In this document: one piece after another, positions 56,334-64,000 of the stretch
Numbering within the stretch: the stretch's first letter is position 1
How the letters are laid out: every line of letters begins with the position of its first letter
Source of the DNA: G963662985 sp963662985
GTDB taxonomy: Bacteria; Chloroflexota; Anaerolineae; Anaerolineales; UBA11579
Length of the DNA: 64,000 nucleotides
Assembly (NCBI GenBank): GCA_963662985.1
Contig: OY760066.1
Span: forward strand, 558,001 to 622,000
Direction of reading: 5' to 3'
Translations under genes and position numbers: made by a program
The notes under the pieces: generated by a model
Database searches by the model: none
What the model was told of the DNA's origin: nothing
Seen by the model: the letters and a program-made list of their open reading frames with translations, nothing else

Positions 56334-57974
56334 ATGTTTAATAAAGGATTTTTCATTCATAAAAAAAATAAAAAAATATTAAGATTCCTTTCTGCTATAA
56401 TAAAGACTAAAGATATTGAAGAATTTTTAGAATTTCTTTTTCTCTTTTTTAAAAATGAACTTTCAATTCAAGAAATCATTTTCTGGCATTATGATTCCCC
56501 CAATAATATTCTAGTCCAAAAGAAATCAACCTCAAAATTCCATTTACTCAATAACACTTATATCAACAATCAAAATTCACAAATTTGGAGATGCTTTATA
56601 GGAAAGAAAATTGATCAAATTTCTTCTTCAGATTCTATTCTTAAACTCAACAATATTGATATCAAATTTTACCCAAAAAGGTTTTATTATTTTCCTTTTT
56701 ATTGTGACAACCAATCTTTAGGAATTTTCCTTTTCAAATTTAAAAAAAATATATCTGGCTTACAAAAAATTTATAAAATTGAAAAAATTCTTAAAGATGT
56801 ATCGAGAATATATAGTCATCTTTTAAATGAAATAAAAGTTGAAGATCAAAATGAAGCACTAAAAATAATTAACATAATTGGCAAAAAATTATCAGAAAGT
56901 AATGATATAAATGTAATATATGAGATTTTTCAAAATGCATCGTATCAACTCCTCCCAAATACTTCAACAATCATTTTTTCTCTATTTGATGATCAAACAA
57001 ATTTAATTCACCCAGCATACTTACACCATGAAGGTCAAATTGTAGATATTTCTAAACTAAATCCAATTCCTTTGGAACCTCCGGGAAAGGGTTTTCAAAG
57101 CCAAGCAATCAGAAGTAAAAAACCTCTTATCATAAATAACCTTCAGATGAATTTACATGAAAAATTATCCAATTATCAAAAATTTGGTACCGACAAAGAT
57201 GAAACTCAATCATCAATTTATGTTCCTATGCTTGCTCGTAACAAAGTTCTTGGAGTAATAAATTTGCAAAGTTTCCAAAACTATTACTATAATCAAAATC
57301 TTGCGAAGTTGTTCACTACTCTGGCAAATACATCAGCTGTCGCCATACAAAATATACTTCTTTTTGAAACTGAAAAAGAACATAATCAAATACTAAAAAA
57401 TGCTTATGAACAAACTCTTATTGGGTGGGCTAAAGCTGTTGAACTTAAAGATCATGAGACAGAAAAACATAATTTACGTGTTGCAAATCTTTCAAGAATT
57501 TTTGCAGAAAAATTAAATCTATCAGAATTTGAAATTGATTCAATTTATAAAGGTGCATTACTACATGACATTGGAAAAATCGCAATTCCAGATTCAATTC
57601 TAAATAAACCTGGAAAACTAACCCCAAAAGAATGGGAAATAGTGAAACAACATCCAATACATGCAAAAAAAATGCTTTCAGATATTGAATTTCTCAAGGA
57701 ATCATTAGATATTCCATACCTACATCATGAAAGATGGGATGGCACTGGTTACCCAAAGGGGCTGTCTAAAAAAGAAATACCTTTAGGAGCTCGAATCTTT
57801 TGTATCGTTGATGTATATGACGCACTTTCTTCTGATCGTCCATATCGTCAAGCATGGTCTCAAGAAAAAATTATTCAATATTTAAAGTCTCAAGCAAACA
57901 AACATTTTGATCCCGATTTGCTTGAAGAGTTCTTTAAAGTAATTATTAAATTTTCAGATACCAATTTTACATAA
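56334..57974 (+). CDS. GAF-HD-GYP phosphodiesterase-type protein
   Basis: This 546-residue protein has a degenerate GAF-like N-terminal part (about 15-170), a second clear GAF domain (about 185-345, SSIYVPMLARNKVLGVINLQ) and an HD-GYP domain with HNLRVANLSRIFAEKL, LHDIGKIAIPDSILNKPGKL and LHHERWDGTGYPKGL. It probably cleaves c-di-GMP when the GAF ligand binds. No TM helix is seen. It is flanked on both sides by IS30 material, so its transcription unit stands alone. Confidence 0.9.
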   Translation: MFNKGFFIHKKNKKILRFLSAIIKTKDIEEFLEFLFLFFKNELSIQEIIFWHYDSPNNILVQKKSTSKFHLLNNTYINNQNSQIWRCFIGKKIDQISSSDSILKLNNIDIKFYPKRFYYFPFYCDNQSLGIFLFKFKKNISGLQKIYKIEKILKDVSRIYSHLLNEIKVEDQNEALKIINIIGKKLSESNDINVIYEIFQNASYQLLPNTSTIIFSLFDDQTNLIHPAYLHHEGQIVDISKLNPIPLEPPGKGFQSQAIRSKKPLIINNLQMNLHEKLSNYQKFGTDKDETQSSIYVPMLARNKVLGVINLQSFQNYYYNQNLAKLFTTLANTSAVAIQNILLFETEKEHNQILKNAYEQTLIGWAKAVELKDHETEKHNLRVANLSRIFAEKLNLSEFEIDSIYKGALLHDIGKIAIPDSILNKPGKLTPKEWEIVKQHPIHAKKMLSDIEFLKESLDIPYLHHERWDGTGYPKGLSKKEIPLGARIFCIVDVYDALSSDRPYRQAWSQEKIIQYLKSQANKHFDPDLLEEFFKVIIKFSDTNFT

Positions 57975-58009
57975 GCATAAATTTATTTTTTTCAATTTTC
58001 TAATTCAAA

Positions 58010-59068
58010 ACTTGGATTCAAGTCTCAAGTGCAACAGACTGATACTGAAAGAATACTTCATGGGGAGTGCGATAGTCAAGTCTTTTGCGAGGTCGATGGT
58101 TTAGTCGATGCATGATGAAACTAATTTCATCATCAGTGACATTATCCAAGCGCCTATGTTTAGGTAAATATTGTCTGATTAATCCATTTGTATTTTCGTT
58201 AGTGCCTCGTTCCCATGAAGCATAAGGATGAGCAAAATAAACATCAATTTTTGCTTTTTCTTTTATATCTTCATGCTTTGCAAATTCTTTCCCATTATCT
58301 ACTGTGAGTGTTTCCACATGCGGCACAGAATTGAGTAAAACAACTGCCATGTCTGCCGCTAGTTCGGCTTCTCTTTTGTTGAGCTGCCCTATTAGGGTAT
58401 AGCCAGATTTACGATCTACTAGGGTTAAGATTGCTCCCTTATGCTTGTTTCCAACGATTGTGTCACCTTCCCAGTCACCGAGCCGTTCCCGCCTGTCTAT
58501 TTCCTCTGGTCGCTTCTCTATACTGACTGCATTAGGTATTTTTCCTCTTCGATCATAGCTACCAGTGCGTTTTCGATACTTTTTTTGACATCTTAAGTGC
58601 GTATGTAAATTACCACCATTTCGTTTATCTGCATAAATATACTGATAAATCCTTTCATGGCTAATCTTGATCTTCTTTTTTTTCAGATCATTTGATATTT
58701 GCTCTGGGCTCATATCAAATGCTAATCTCTTGTTGACTTCTTCCCATTCTTCCGCTTTGATTCTCTCGATTCTTCTTTTGATCCGTCCCATTGCCATTTC
58801 ATGTGCTTGTTTGGGTCGATATCCTTTTTTTCCTTTGTTTCGCTTTAATTCCCGATTTATTGTTGATCGATGCACTCCTAAGAATTTTGCTATTTTTGCT
58901 TCTGTTTTTCCTATTTTCAATAATGTATATATCTGGTATCTTTGTTCTTGAGCGAGTTGTTTGTAGGTCATTTTTTCTCCTTTGATTTGTTCGGTCTTGG
59001 AGAATTATCCTACATCTGCTCGCTTTTTGCTTTCCTATCTTTGTTGCACTTGATACTTGAATATAAGT
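58010..59068 (-). mobile_element. IS30-family insertion sequence, intact copy C
   Basis: The 1,059-bp element has terminal inverted repeats: left ACTTGGATTCAAGTCTCAAG, right read inward ACTTATATTCAAGTATCAAG, with GTGCAACA following on both sides. Its single transposase is full length, making it the probable source of copies A and B. It inserted into the 3' end of the SLOG-like gene at 59729-59010. No target duplication is visible. Confidence 0.93.
58018..58971 (-). CDS. IS30-family transposase, intact
   Basis: This 317-residue protein has an N-terminal helix-turn-helix (LAQEQRYQIYTLLKIGKTEA, HRSTINRELKRNKGKKG) and the rve core with WEGDTIVGNKHKGAILTLVD, LTVDNGKEFAKHE and YASWERGTNENTNGLIRQYL, the IS30 DDE pattern. 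AAAGGAG precedes the ATG. All signatures are present, so it is likely functional. Confidence 0.95.
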   Translation of the reverse strand: MTYKQLAQEQRYQIYTLLKIGKTEAKIAKFLGVHRSTINRELKRNKGKKGYRPKQAHEMAMGRIKRRIERIKAEEWEEVNKRLAFDMSPEQISNDLKKKKIKISHERIYQYIYADKRNGGNLHTHLRCQKKYRKRTGSYDRRGKIPNAVSIEKRPEEIDRRERLGDWEGDTIVGNKHKGAILTLVDRKSGYTLIGQLNKREAELAADMAVVLLNSVPHVETLTVDNGKEFAKHEDIKEKAKIDVYFAHPYASWERGTNENTNGLIRQYLPKHRRLDNVTDDEISFIMHRLNHRPRKRLDYRTPHEVFFQYQSVALET

Positions 59069-59729
59069 CTATATAAAAAGCTTCTTGAATCATTTTATTA
59101 TCTTCATTATTATCTAAAGAAAACAAAGTATGGATATATTTTTCAAGTAAAGAAACATTGTAAATTTCTTGAAGTTTGTTCTCGCTCCAATAAACAATCT
59201 CGAGTTGAGTAGGATTAATCCAAATAATTGGAACACTAAATTTAGATGATAGTTGAATTGCGTTCCAAATTTTTCCATCAAAAAACTCTTCCGAACCATC
59301 CCAAAGAGCTAAGAGTAGATCTGATTGAGCAATCATCCATTCAATCGTTTGAGACGTTGTTCTTTGAGAATATAGATCTGGAATATCAAATTCTACAAGT
59401 TCTGAATATTCTAAGGTTTTTTTATTTTCTTCATTCTGCCAATTTTTTGTACAAATTTCATTGGGTGAGATACAAAAAGTTTTATATTTGTTTTGTATAC
59501 ATTGTTCAGAAAATACCGACCCGGTTATAGGAGAGAAAAAACATTGAATAACTGCTTTTGACCCATCGAAACCATTTTTTGGTATATTTTCTTTTTCAAT
59601 TAAATTTGTTAGAGACTCGAAAAATTGATTTACTTTGAAGGAAAGAAGGTCAGTGGCTAATGATTGGTTGCCCAAAATTGAAATATTAGAATACATTACA
59701 GAATCTATATGTTTTTCTTCATTATTCAT
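59010..59729 (-). CDS. Diverged SLOG-like protein, tail replaced by IS30
   Basis: The 239-residue frame enters IS30 copy C after about residue 220, so the last 19 residues (YSSIKCNKD and on) come from the element. Removing the IS would give a stop within two codons, so the native protein was nearly complete. The C-terminal half (QSDLLLALWDGSEEFFDGKI, then FSVPIIWINPTQLEI) matches the end of SLOG Rossmann-like nucleotide-sensor domains such as the one at 61546. The N-terminal half has GNQSLATDLLSFKVNQFFES where GHR is expected, and FFSPITGSV instead of SPLAxGAD. It is divergent from the operon starting at 59847, with 117 bp between. Confidence 0.6.
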   Translation of the reverse strand: MNNEEKHIDSVMYSNISILGNQSLATDLLSFKVNQFFESLTNLIEKENIPKNGFDGSKAVIQCFFSPITGSVFSEQCIQNKYKTFCISPNEICTKNWQNEENKKTLEYSELVEFDIPDLYSQRTTSQTIEWMIAQSDLLLALWDGSEEFFDGKIWNAIQLSSKFSVPIIWINPTQLEIVYWSENKLQEIYNVSLLEKYIHTLFSLDNNEDNKMIQEAFYIDLYSSIKCNKDRKAKSEQM

Positions 59730-59846
59730 TTTGATATCCTTATCCTATCACCAACCCAATATTAATTATTAAAATTATAGTTTGAAACAGAGTATATGAA
59801 AAGAAAAATCAGATAATTAAATTAATGGTATAGTAATAAAAAACAT

Positions 59847-61556
59847 ATGAGGTTGAAAATGAGAGGGACTCCAAAAAACAAACTTAAAATACTATCAATT
59901 ATCAAAAAGAATCAATGGATTTTAGTTTTTTCGCTTTGGATATTTGGATTATATTTAGGCTTTCAAGGTTATAAAGAATTATTTAATGAAAAATCTATCT
60001 CTATCAGTTTTATTGATAATTTATATCTAACTATCCAACTAGCTTTTTTTGAAGGTGATTTATTAGGCTCTCTTCCTTTTGAATTACAATTTGCTAGATT
60101 TTTCCTTCCATTTTTAACTGCTTACACAGGCTTTAAAGCAATCACACTATTATTTATAGAAAAAATGAATCTGTTTAGAATTAATTTCTGGAAGAATCAT
60201 ATAGTAATTAATACCGATGACTCAATAGGTCAGTTTGCTGCAAAAGTATTGGATCAAAATAACTATAAAGTTGTCTTGGTTTGTCCAAACGCATCAATGA
60301 TTAACCAAGAATTTTCTGAAAATGTTGTTGTAATAATTGGAGACTTAAATCAGCCTGAAATACAAAAAAGATCAAATTTAGCGAAGGCAAGATATTGTTT
60401 ATTATTCTGTAAAGAAGACTTAAAAAATATAAAGACGGCTCTCCAATGTGAAAATAATTTAAAAATCAAAAAAAAACATCAAATAGAATTTATAAGTCAC
60501 ATAACCGATCCTAATTTTTCTAGTATGTATATTGATCAAATATCGAATAAAAATTGGAAACCAAATCAAATCCATAATTATTGTAATATATTACAACAAG
60601 CTGCAATTCAATTAATCAATCAAGAAGGTCTTAATCAGAAAGAATCAATATTATTAATTGGTTTTGGACAATTGAATCAAAATATATGTAAAGAAATTTT
60701 AATCAAAGACAAAATAAAAAATGCTAAAAATATTCATATCATTGATAAACAATCAATAGTAAAAGACAATATGATTATCAACAAGATAATGAATTCGTCT
60801 AAGAATTGTAAAATCAATACATTTACATATGAGTTAAATAGAAATAATTTACAAGGCATTTCAAAGTTAATCAAAAACATTGACCCTGTACCCGAATATA
60901 TTATTTTAAATTTAGATGATAATCTAATAAGTCTTCAGTTAATTCTAACTTTAGTTTCGGATATATATAAAGAAACTAATCAAAAATCAAATTCTCCAAA
61001 AATCAAAGTGTGTTTATCAAATGATGAAACAATCATTAACCTTCTTAACGGACAAGAGAAAATTGAATTATTTAATCTTATGGATGAAGTAATCACATTG
61101 GATTTCCTATTGGATACAAAAAATGAATCTCTTGCCAGATCTATTCATAACCATTATATTCAAATGAATAATCAAAGAGAAGAAAATATTCAACAATGGA
61201 ATGAACTTTCTGAGAAAAAGAAGCGATCCAATCGGAATGCTGCACATTATATTCAAAATCACTTAGATCAAATTGGGTATAAAATAATTCCATATTTTGA
61301 TATTGATCCAGTAGAGCCTTATCAATTTTCAGAACAAGAGTTGTTATACATAGCACAAAAAGAACATCAACGTTGGTGCGATGAAACTATCAAAGAAAAT
61401 AAAAATTCAACAAATCCTTATCTTAAACCATGGGACTCTCTTGAACCACAACAAAAAGAATATAATTTAGAATTTGTAAGAAACATCCCCACGATCATTG
61501 CAAATGCAAGGTATCAGATAATTTTAAGTAAAAATGGGAAAAAATATGCCAAATAA
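59847..61556 (+). CDS. Membrane protein with two RCK-like Rossmann domains and a RyR domain
   Basis: This 569-residue protein has a TM helix at about 22-42 (QWILVFSLWIFGLYLGFQGY) and a second hydrophobic region at about 65-110 (LPFELQFARFFLPFLTAYTG). A TrkA-N-like fold follows (about 117-215, HIVINTDDSIGQFAAKVLDQ, VVVIIGDLNQPEIQKRSNLA), then a second Rossmann unit (about 265-420, ILLIGFGQLNQNI). The C-terminal RyR domain (about 430-565) shows RSIHNHYIQMN, QWNELSEKKKRSNRNAAHYI and QKEHQRWCDETIKEN. No TVGYGD-type potassium filter is present. RCK domains bind NAD(H), nucleotides or c-di-AMP. The gene overlaps the next SLOG gene, so the two probably act together. Confidence 0.82.
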   Translation: MRLKMRGTPKNKLKILSIIKKNQWILVFSLWIFGLYLGFQGYKELFNEKSISISFIDNLYLTIQLAFFEGDLLGSLPFELQFARFFLPFLTAYTGFKAITLLFIEKMNLFRINFWKNHIVINTDDSIGQFAAKVLDQNNYKVVLVCPNASMINQEFSENVVVIIGDLNQPEIQKRSNLAKARYCLLFCKEDLKNIKTALQCENNLKIKKKHQIEFISHITDPNFSSMYIDQISNKNWKPNQIHNYCNILQQAAIQLINQEGLNQKESILLIGFGQLNQNICKEILIKDKIKNAKNIHIIDKQSIVKDNMIINKIMNSSKNCKINTFTYELNRNNLQGISKLIKNIDPVPEYIILNLDDNLISLQLILTLVSDIYKETNQKSNSPKIKVCLSNDETIINLLNGQEKIELFNLMDEVITLDFLLDTKNESLARSIHNHYIQMNNQREENIQQWNELSEKKKRSNRNAAHYIQNHLDQIGYKIIPYFDIDPVEPYQFSEQELLYIAQKEHQRWCDETIKENKNSTNPYLKPWDSLEPQQKEYNLEFVRNIPTIIANARYQIILSKNGKKYAK

Positions 61557-62121
61557 CAAACAAATAATCAAGATTGGTGTTAGTGGTCATCGGTACCTTA
61601 GCAAGACCCCACTCATTACAGAAAATCTTGAAAAAAGTATAAGAAAAATAATAAATGAAAATCCAAACAAAGAAATTTGGCTTTATTCACCCTTAGCAAA
61701 AGGCGCAGATCAATTAGTAGCACAAATTACACTTAAAAATTATCCTAAAACAAAATTGATTATTCCTCTTCCATTTGAAGAACAATTATATCTAGATGAT
61801 TTCCAAGATGAGGATAAAAAGCAATATTATCAGCTTAAAGAACTGGCAGAAAAGATTTTTACAATTCCAAATGAAAACCAAACAAAAGAGAATCAATTTT
61901 TTGAGCTAGGCAAATTTATAGTAAATAATTCAGACTACCTAATTTTCCTTTGGAATGGAAAAGTAGCACAAGGGCAAGGGGGGACTGGGCAAATTATAGA
62001 AATTGCCATGAATAGTAAAAAGAAAATTGTATGGATTAGAGCAAACAACGATAAACCAGAATTCCAAGAACTTTGGGAGGGAGTTGATCCAGAAGGTTCT
62101 ATGGTATATCTGAACTGGTAA
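61546..62121 (+). CDS. SLOG-domain nucleotide sensor/processor
   Basis: The ATG at 61546 (191 residues) follows GGGA; 61534 is also in frame. Both starts overlap the previous gene, implying coupling. The protein is one SLOG domain: IKIGVSGHRYLSKTP, YSPLAKGADQLVAQI, IIPLPFEEQLYLDDF, FIVNNSDYLIFLWNGKVAQG and QGGTGQIIEIAMNSKKKIVW. All glycine-rich nucleotide-binding loops are present, unlike in the divergent neighbour at 59010. SLOG domains bind or process nucleotide-derived ligands (the LOG family hydrolyses cytokinin nucleotides) and sit in bacterial conflict systems and TRPM channels. Confidence 0.85.
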   Translation: MPNNKQIIKIGVSGHRYLSKTPLITENLEKSIRKIINENPNKEIWLYSPLAKGADQLVAQITLKNYPKTKLIIPLPFEEQLYLDDFQDEDKKQYYQLKELAEKIFTIPNENQTKENQFFELGKFIVNNSDYLIFLWNGKVAQGQGGTGQIIEIAMNSKKKIVWIRANNDKPEFQELWEGVDPEGSMVYLNW

Positions 62122-62162
62122 TTTTGATTTGTTTTTCTATTTAAATATAACGAAATTAGAGT

Positions 62163-62639
62163 TTATTTTTCGTATTGAGTAATTAATTTTGCAGTTTCTG
62201 AATATCCACGAGAATAGGCAAGATTTTTAGCAGTAGTATTGCTTTCTCCAACAGCGAACACATCAGCGCCTGCTTCTAACAGTACTTTCACTACATCTGT
62301 ATATCCTCTTCCAGCTGCGATTAACAGTGGAGTATAACCTCCATAAGTTTTTTCATTAACATCTGCCCCTGCATTTAAAAGTAGTTTTGTCATCTTACTA
62401 CCACCTCGTCCAAAAGCAGCATGTTCCAACAAAGCCCCTTTTAACTCTGCCTGGTGATTAATTAATACTTCTGCAATTTCAGTACTCCCAAAAGTCATCA
62501 AATATTCCATAGGAGTTTGATTGTGATAATCTTTTGCATTAACATCCGCCCTATTTTTAATTGCTTCTTCAACTTTATCTACATTTAAAGATTTTATTGC
62601 ATCAAATAATTGACTTGTGGATTCATTTACATTACTCAT
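62163..62639 (-). CDS. Ankyrin-repeat protein
   Basis: This 158-residue protein has about four ankyrin repeats: VEEAIKNRADVNAKDYHNQT, AEVLINHQAELKGALLEHAA, LLLNAGADVNEKTYGGYTPL and VLLEAGADVFAVGES. It mediates protein contacts; the partner is unknown. It is convergent with the SLOG operon, separated by 41 bp. GGAGAG precedes the ATG. IS256 copy 2 begins 27 bp upstream of the start, so the original promoter has been separated from the gene. Confidence 0.88.
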   Translation of the reverse strand: MSNVNESTSQLFDAIKSLNVDKVEEAIKNRADVNAKDYHNQTPMEYLMTFGSTEIAEVLINHQAELKGALLEHAAFGRGGSKMTKLLLNAGADVNEKTYGGYTPLLIAAGRGYTDVVKVLLEAGADVFAVGESNTTAKNLAYSRGYSETAKLITQYEK

Positions 62640-62657
62640 CTATTCTCTCCTTCAGTT

Positions 62658-62665
62658 TATGCTTA
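62658..62665. repeat. Target-site duplication, left of IS256 copy 2
   Basis: The 8-mer TATGCTTA here is repeated at 63945-63952, directly after the element. An 8-bp duplication is normal for IS256 and shows simple, recent insertion. Confidence 0.88.
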
Positions 62666-63944
62666 GCTAGTGTAAAATATTTTCTGTAAATTCACAAAAA
62701 AAGAAAGGTCATGTATCCTTTAGTTACGACACGAAAGGAGATAACATGACCAATCAAAATAATTATACAATATCTGAAGAAATTTTAGAACAATTGGCTG
62801 AAGGAGGAATGGAGTCAATTCCAGAGCTAATCCGAATTCTAGTCAACGAAGCAATGGCATTAGAGCGAGAGCGATACTTGCAAGCAGAACGATATGAGCG
62901 AAGCAAAGATCGAAAAGGATATGCAAACGTATACAAACCAAAAAGTGTAAAGACAAGAGTAGGTGAGATCGAATTTGCAGTCCCCCAAGTAAGAGAAGGG
63001 TCATTTTATCCAGAAGCCTTGGAAAAAGGGATTCGAAGTGAAAGAGCATTAAAGCTCGCATTAGCAGAGATGTATATCCAAGGAATCTCGACCCGAAAAG
63101 TAGCCGCAATCACAGAAAAACTAATTGGAACGAAGATCAGCAGTAGTCAGGTAAGTCGAGCAACAGCACAGATGGATGAAGTGTTGAAAGCATGGCGAAA
63201 TCGACCAATCGGAAGTATCCCTTATTTATACCTAGATGCACGCTATGAAAAGGTGAGAATGGATGGTCAGATACGATCTGCAGCCGTTTTAATGGCTGCA
63301 GGAGTTGGTTTAGTCGGCAAAAGACGTATTTTAGGGGTATCTGTGTCACTTAGTGAAGCAGAATTGCATTGGAGAGGCTTTTTTGAAGAGCTAATTGCTA
63401 GAGGTCTACGGGATGTTCGTCTGATTATCAGCGATGATCATGGTGGCATTCGAAAAGCGAGACAGGCTGTTTTTACTGGCATTCCATGGCAAAGATGTCA
63501 ATTTCATCTTCAACAAAATGCTGCTCAATATGTACCTCGGAAACATTTACAAGCTGAGGTAGCGAATGATATTCGCTCAATTTTCAATGCACCTTCTCGA
63601 GAACAAGCTGAACTGTATTTGAAAGAAATTGTAGAAAAATATGCGAAACATGCTTTTGCTTTAGCGGATTGGTTGGAAGTTGCTATTCCTGAAGGTCTTA
63701 CTTTTTTTGATTTTCCTGTTGCTCATCGACGCAGAATTCGGACGAGTAATTTGATGGAGAGAATCAGTCAGGAAGTCAAACGTCGTACTACTGTGATTCG
63801 TTTATTTCCCAATCAAGCGGCTTGTCTTCGTCTTGTTTCTGCGATACTGATGGAGATTAGTGAAGATTGGGAGACTGGACGTATTTATTTAGATGTTTCA
63901 TAACTATCGGATACTCGAATTTACAGAAAAATTGTTGCACAATC
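62666..63944 (+). mobile_element. IS256-family insertion sequence, copy 2
   Basis: The 1,279-bp element has imperfect 28-bp terminal inverted repeats (GCTAGTGTAAAATATTTTCT and, inverted, GATTGTGCAACAATTTTTCT). Unlike copy 1 it has a matching 8-bp target duplication. The tail 63953-64000 shows no feature. Confidence 0.94.
62746..63903 (+). CDS. IS256-family transposase
   Basis: This 385-residue protein is complete, with the same core as copy 1: YLYLDARYEKVRMDG, LIISDDHGGIRKARQ, NLMERISQEVKRR. It differs from copy 1 at scattered residues, clustered near the middle (VGLVGKRRILG, SLSEAELHW). AAGGAG precedes the ATG. It is likely active. Confidence 0.94.
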   Translation: MTNQNNYTISEEILEQLAEGGMESIPELIRILVNEAMALERERYLQAERYERSKDRKGYANVYKPKSVKTRVGEIEFAVPQVREGSFYPEALEKGIRSERALKLALAEMYIQGISTRKVAAITEKLIGTKISSSQVSRATAQMDEVLKAWRNRPIGSIPYLYLDARYEKVRMDGQIRSAAVLMAAGVGLVGKRRILGVSVSLSEAELHWRGFFEELIARGLRDVRLIISDDHGGIRKARQAVFTGIPWQRCQFHLQQNAAQYVPRKHLQAEVANDIRSIFNAPSREQAELYLKEIVEKYAKHAFALADWLEVAIPEGLTFFDFPVAHRRRIRTSNLMERISQEVKRRTTVIRLFPNQAACLRLVSAILMEISEDWETGRIYLDVS

Positions 63945-63952
63945 TATGCTTA
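63945..63952. repeat. Target-site duplication, right of IS256 copy 2
   Basis: TATGCTTA, identical to 62658-62665. Confidence 0.88.
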
Positions 63953-64000
63953 ATAAATAGCTTATTAAGTACAGTATATATTAATTGATGTTAATTAACA

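Noticed and set aside
37402..63944. Classical composite transposon bounded by IS256
   Set aside because: The outer flanks do not share a target duplication, copy 2 has its own duplication and copy 1 has none. Movement as one unit is not supported by the sequence.

Overview
The window looks like chromosomal DNA of a low-to-mid G+C bacterium, most probably a Chloroflexota of the Anaerolineae type. This is inferred from protein flavour, not from a marker gene: a 2,871-residue cyclic glucan synthase, NarL-type kinase/regulator pairs with PAS, GAF or multi-TM sensors, YtxH and lmo0937-type small membrane proteins, a CbpA-CbpM-ClpB set, and a secreted propeller protein ending in a sortase domain. 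No rRNA, tRNA or CRISPR array was seen. Base composition varies sharply: the glucan synthase (7.0-15.6 kb) and the sortase protein (43-46 kb) are clearly richer in G+C than the AT-rich genes at 33.7-37.3, 52-58 and 59-62 kb. This, with many insertion sequences, suggests a mosaic accessory region.

Layout. 0-3.4 kb: a decayed IS30, a Doc/AbrB toxin-antitoxin pair with a tandem-palindrome operator, and an IS3 element. 3.7-6.4 kb: an SDR oxidoreductase, a TfoX-like protein and a membrane-anchored alpha/beta hydrolase. 6.8-7.0 kb: a dead PAS-domain fragment. 7.0-19 kb (minus strand): cyclic glucan synthase, tandem universal stress protein, truncated ECF sigma factor, coiled-coil membrane protein, YtxH protein and a decayed receiver-domain gene. 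19.1-21.3 kb: histidine kinase and regulator. 21.5-30 kb (plus strand): dodecin, GlsB/YeaQ-type protein, stand-alone receiver, YtxH, lmo0937-type protein, baeRF-type protein, HPF-like protein, zinc-ribbon protein, CbpA, CbpM and a ClpB with one in-frame stop. Together 15.6-30 kb reads as a stress-survival island. Part of it, the promoter-receiver-YtxH module, exists twice in inverted orientation, one receiver copy being dead.

30-33.5 kb: IS3/IS256 wreckage, a Fic protein with three 10-bp upstream repeats, and a dead GGDEF gene. 33.7-37.3 kb: a minus-strand operon of SDR, CrtI-like FAD oxidoreductase and tocopherol-cyclase-like protein. 37.4-38.7 kb: IS256. 39.3-42.2 kb: a MEDS-PAS-PAS-PAS-GGDEF-HD-GYP protein. 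43-49.1 kb: the secreted propeller-sortase protein with an adjacent kinase/regulator pair. 50.4-51.3 kb: a split-barrel flavoprotein and a CGGC protein. 52-54.7 kb: a secreted protein and a SWIM zinc-finger protein whose frame breaks at an A9 tract. 54.7-59.1 kb: two IS30 copies around a GAF-HD-GYP protein.

59.0-62.1 kb is the most unusual locus. A diverged SLOG-like protein is divergent from an operon encoding a membrane protein (TM segments, two Rossmann/RCK-like domains, RyR domain) and a second, canonical SLOG protein. This looks like a nucleotide-sensing membrane-effector system. An ankyrin gene follows, then a second IS256 copy with an 8-bp target duplication.
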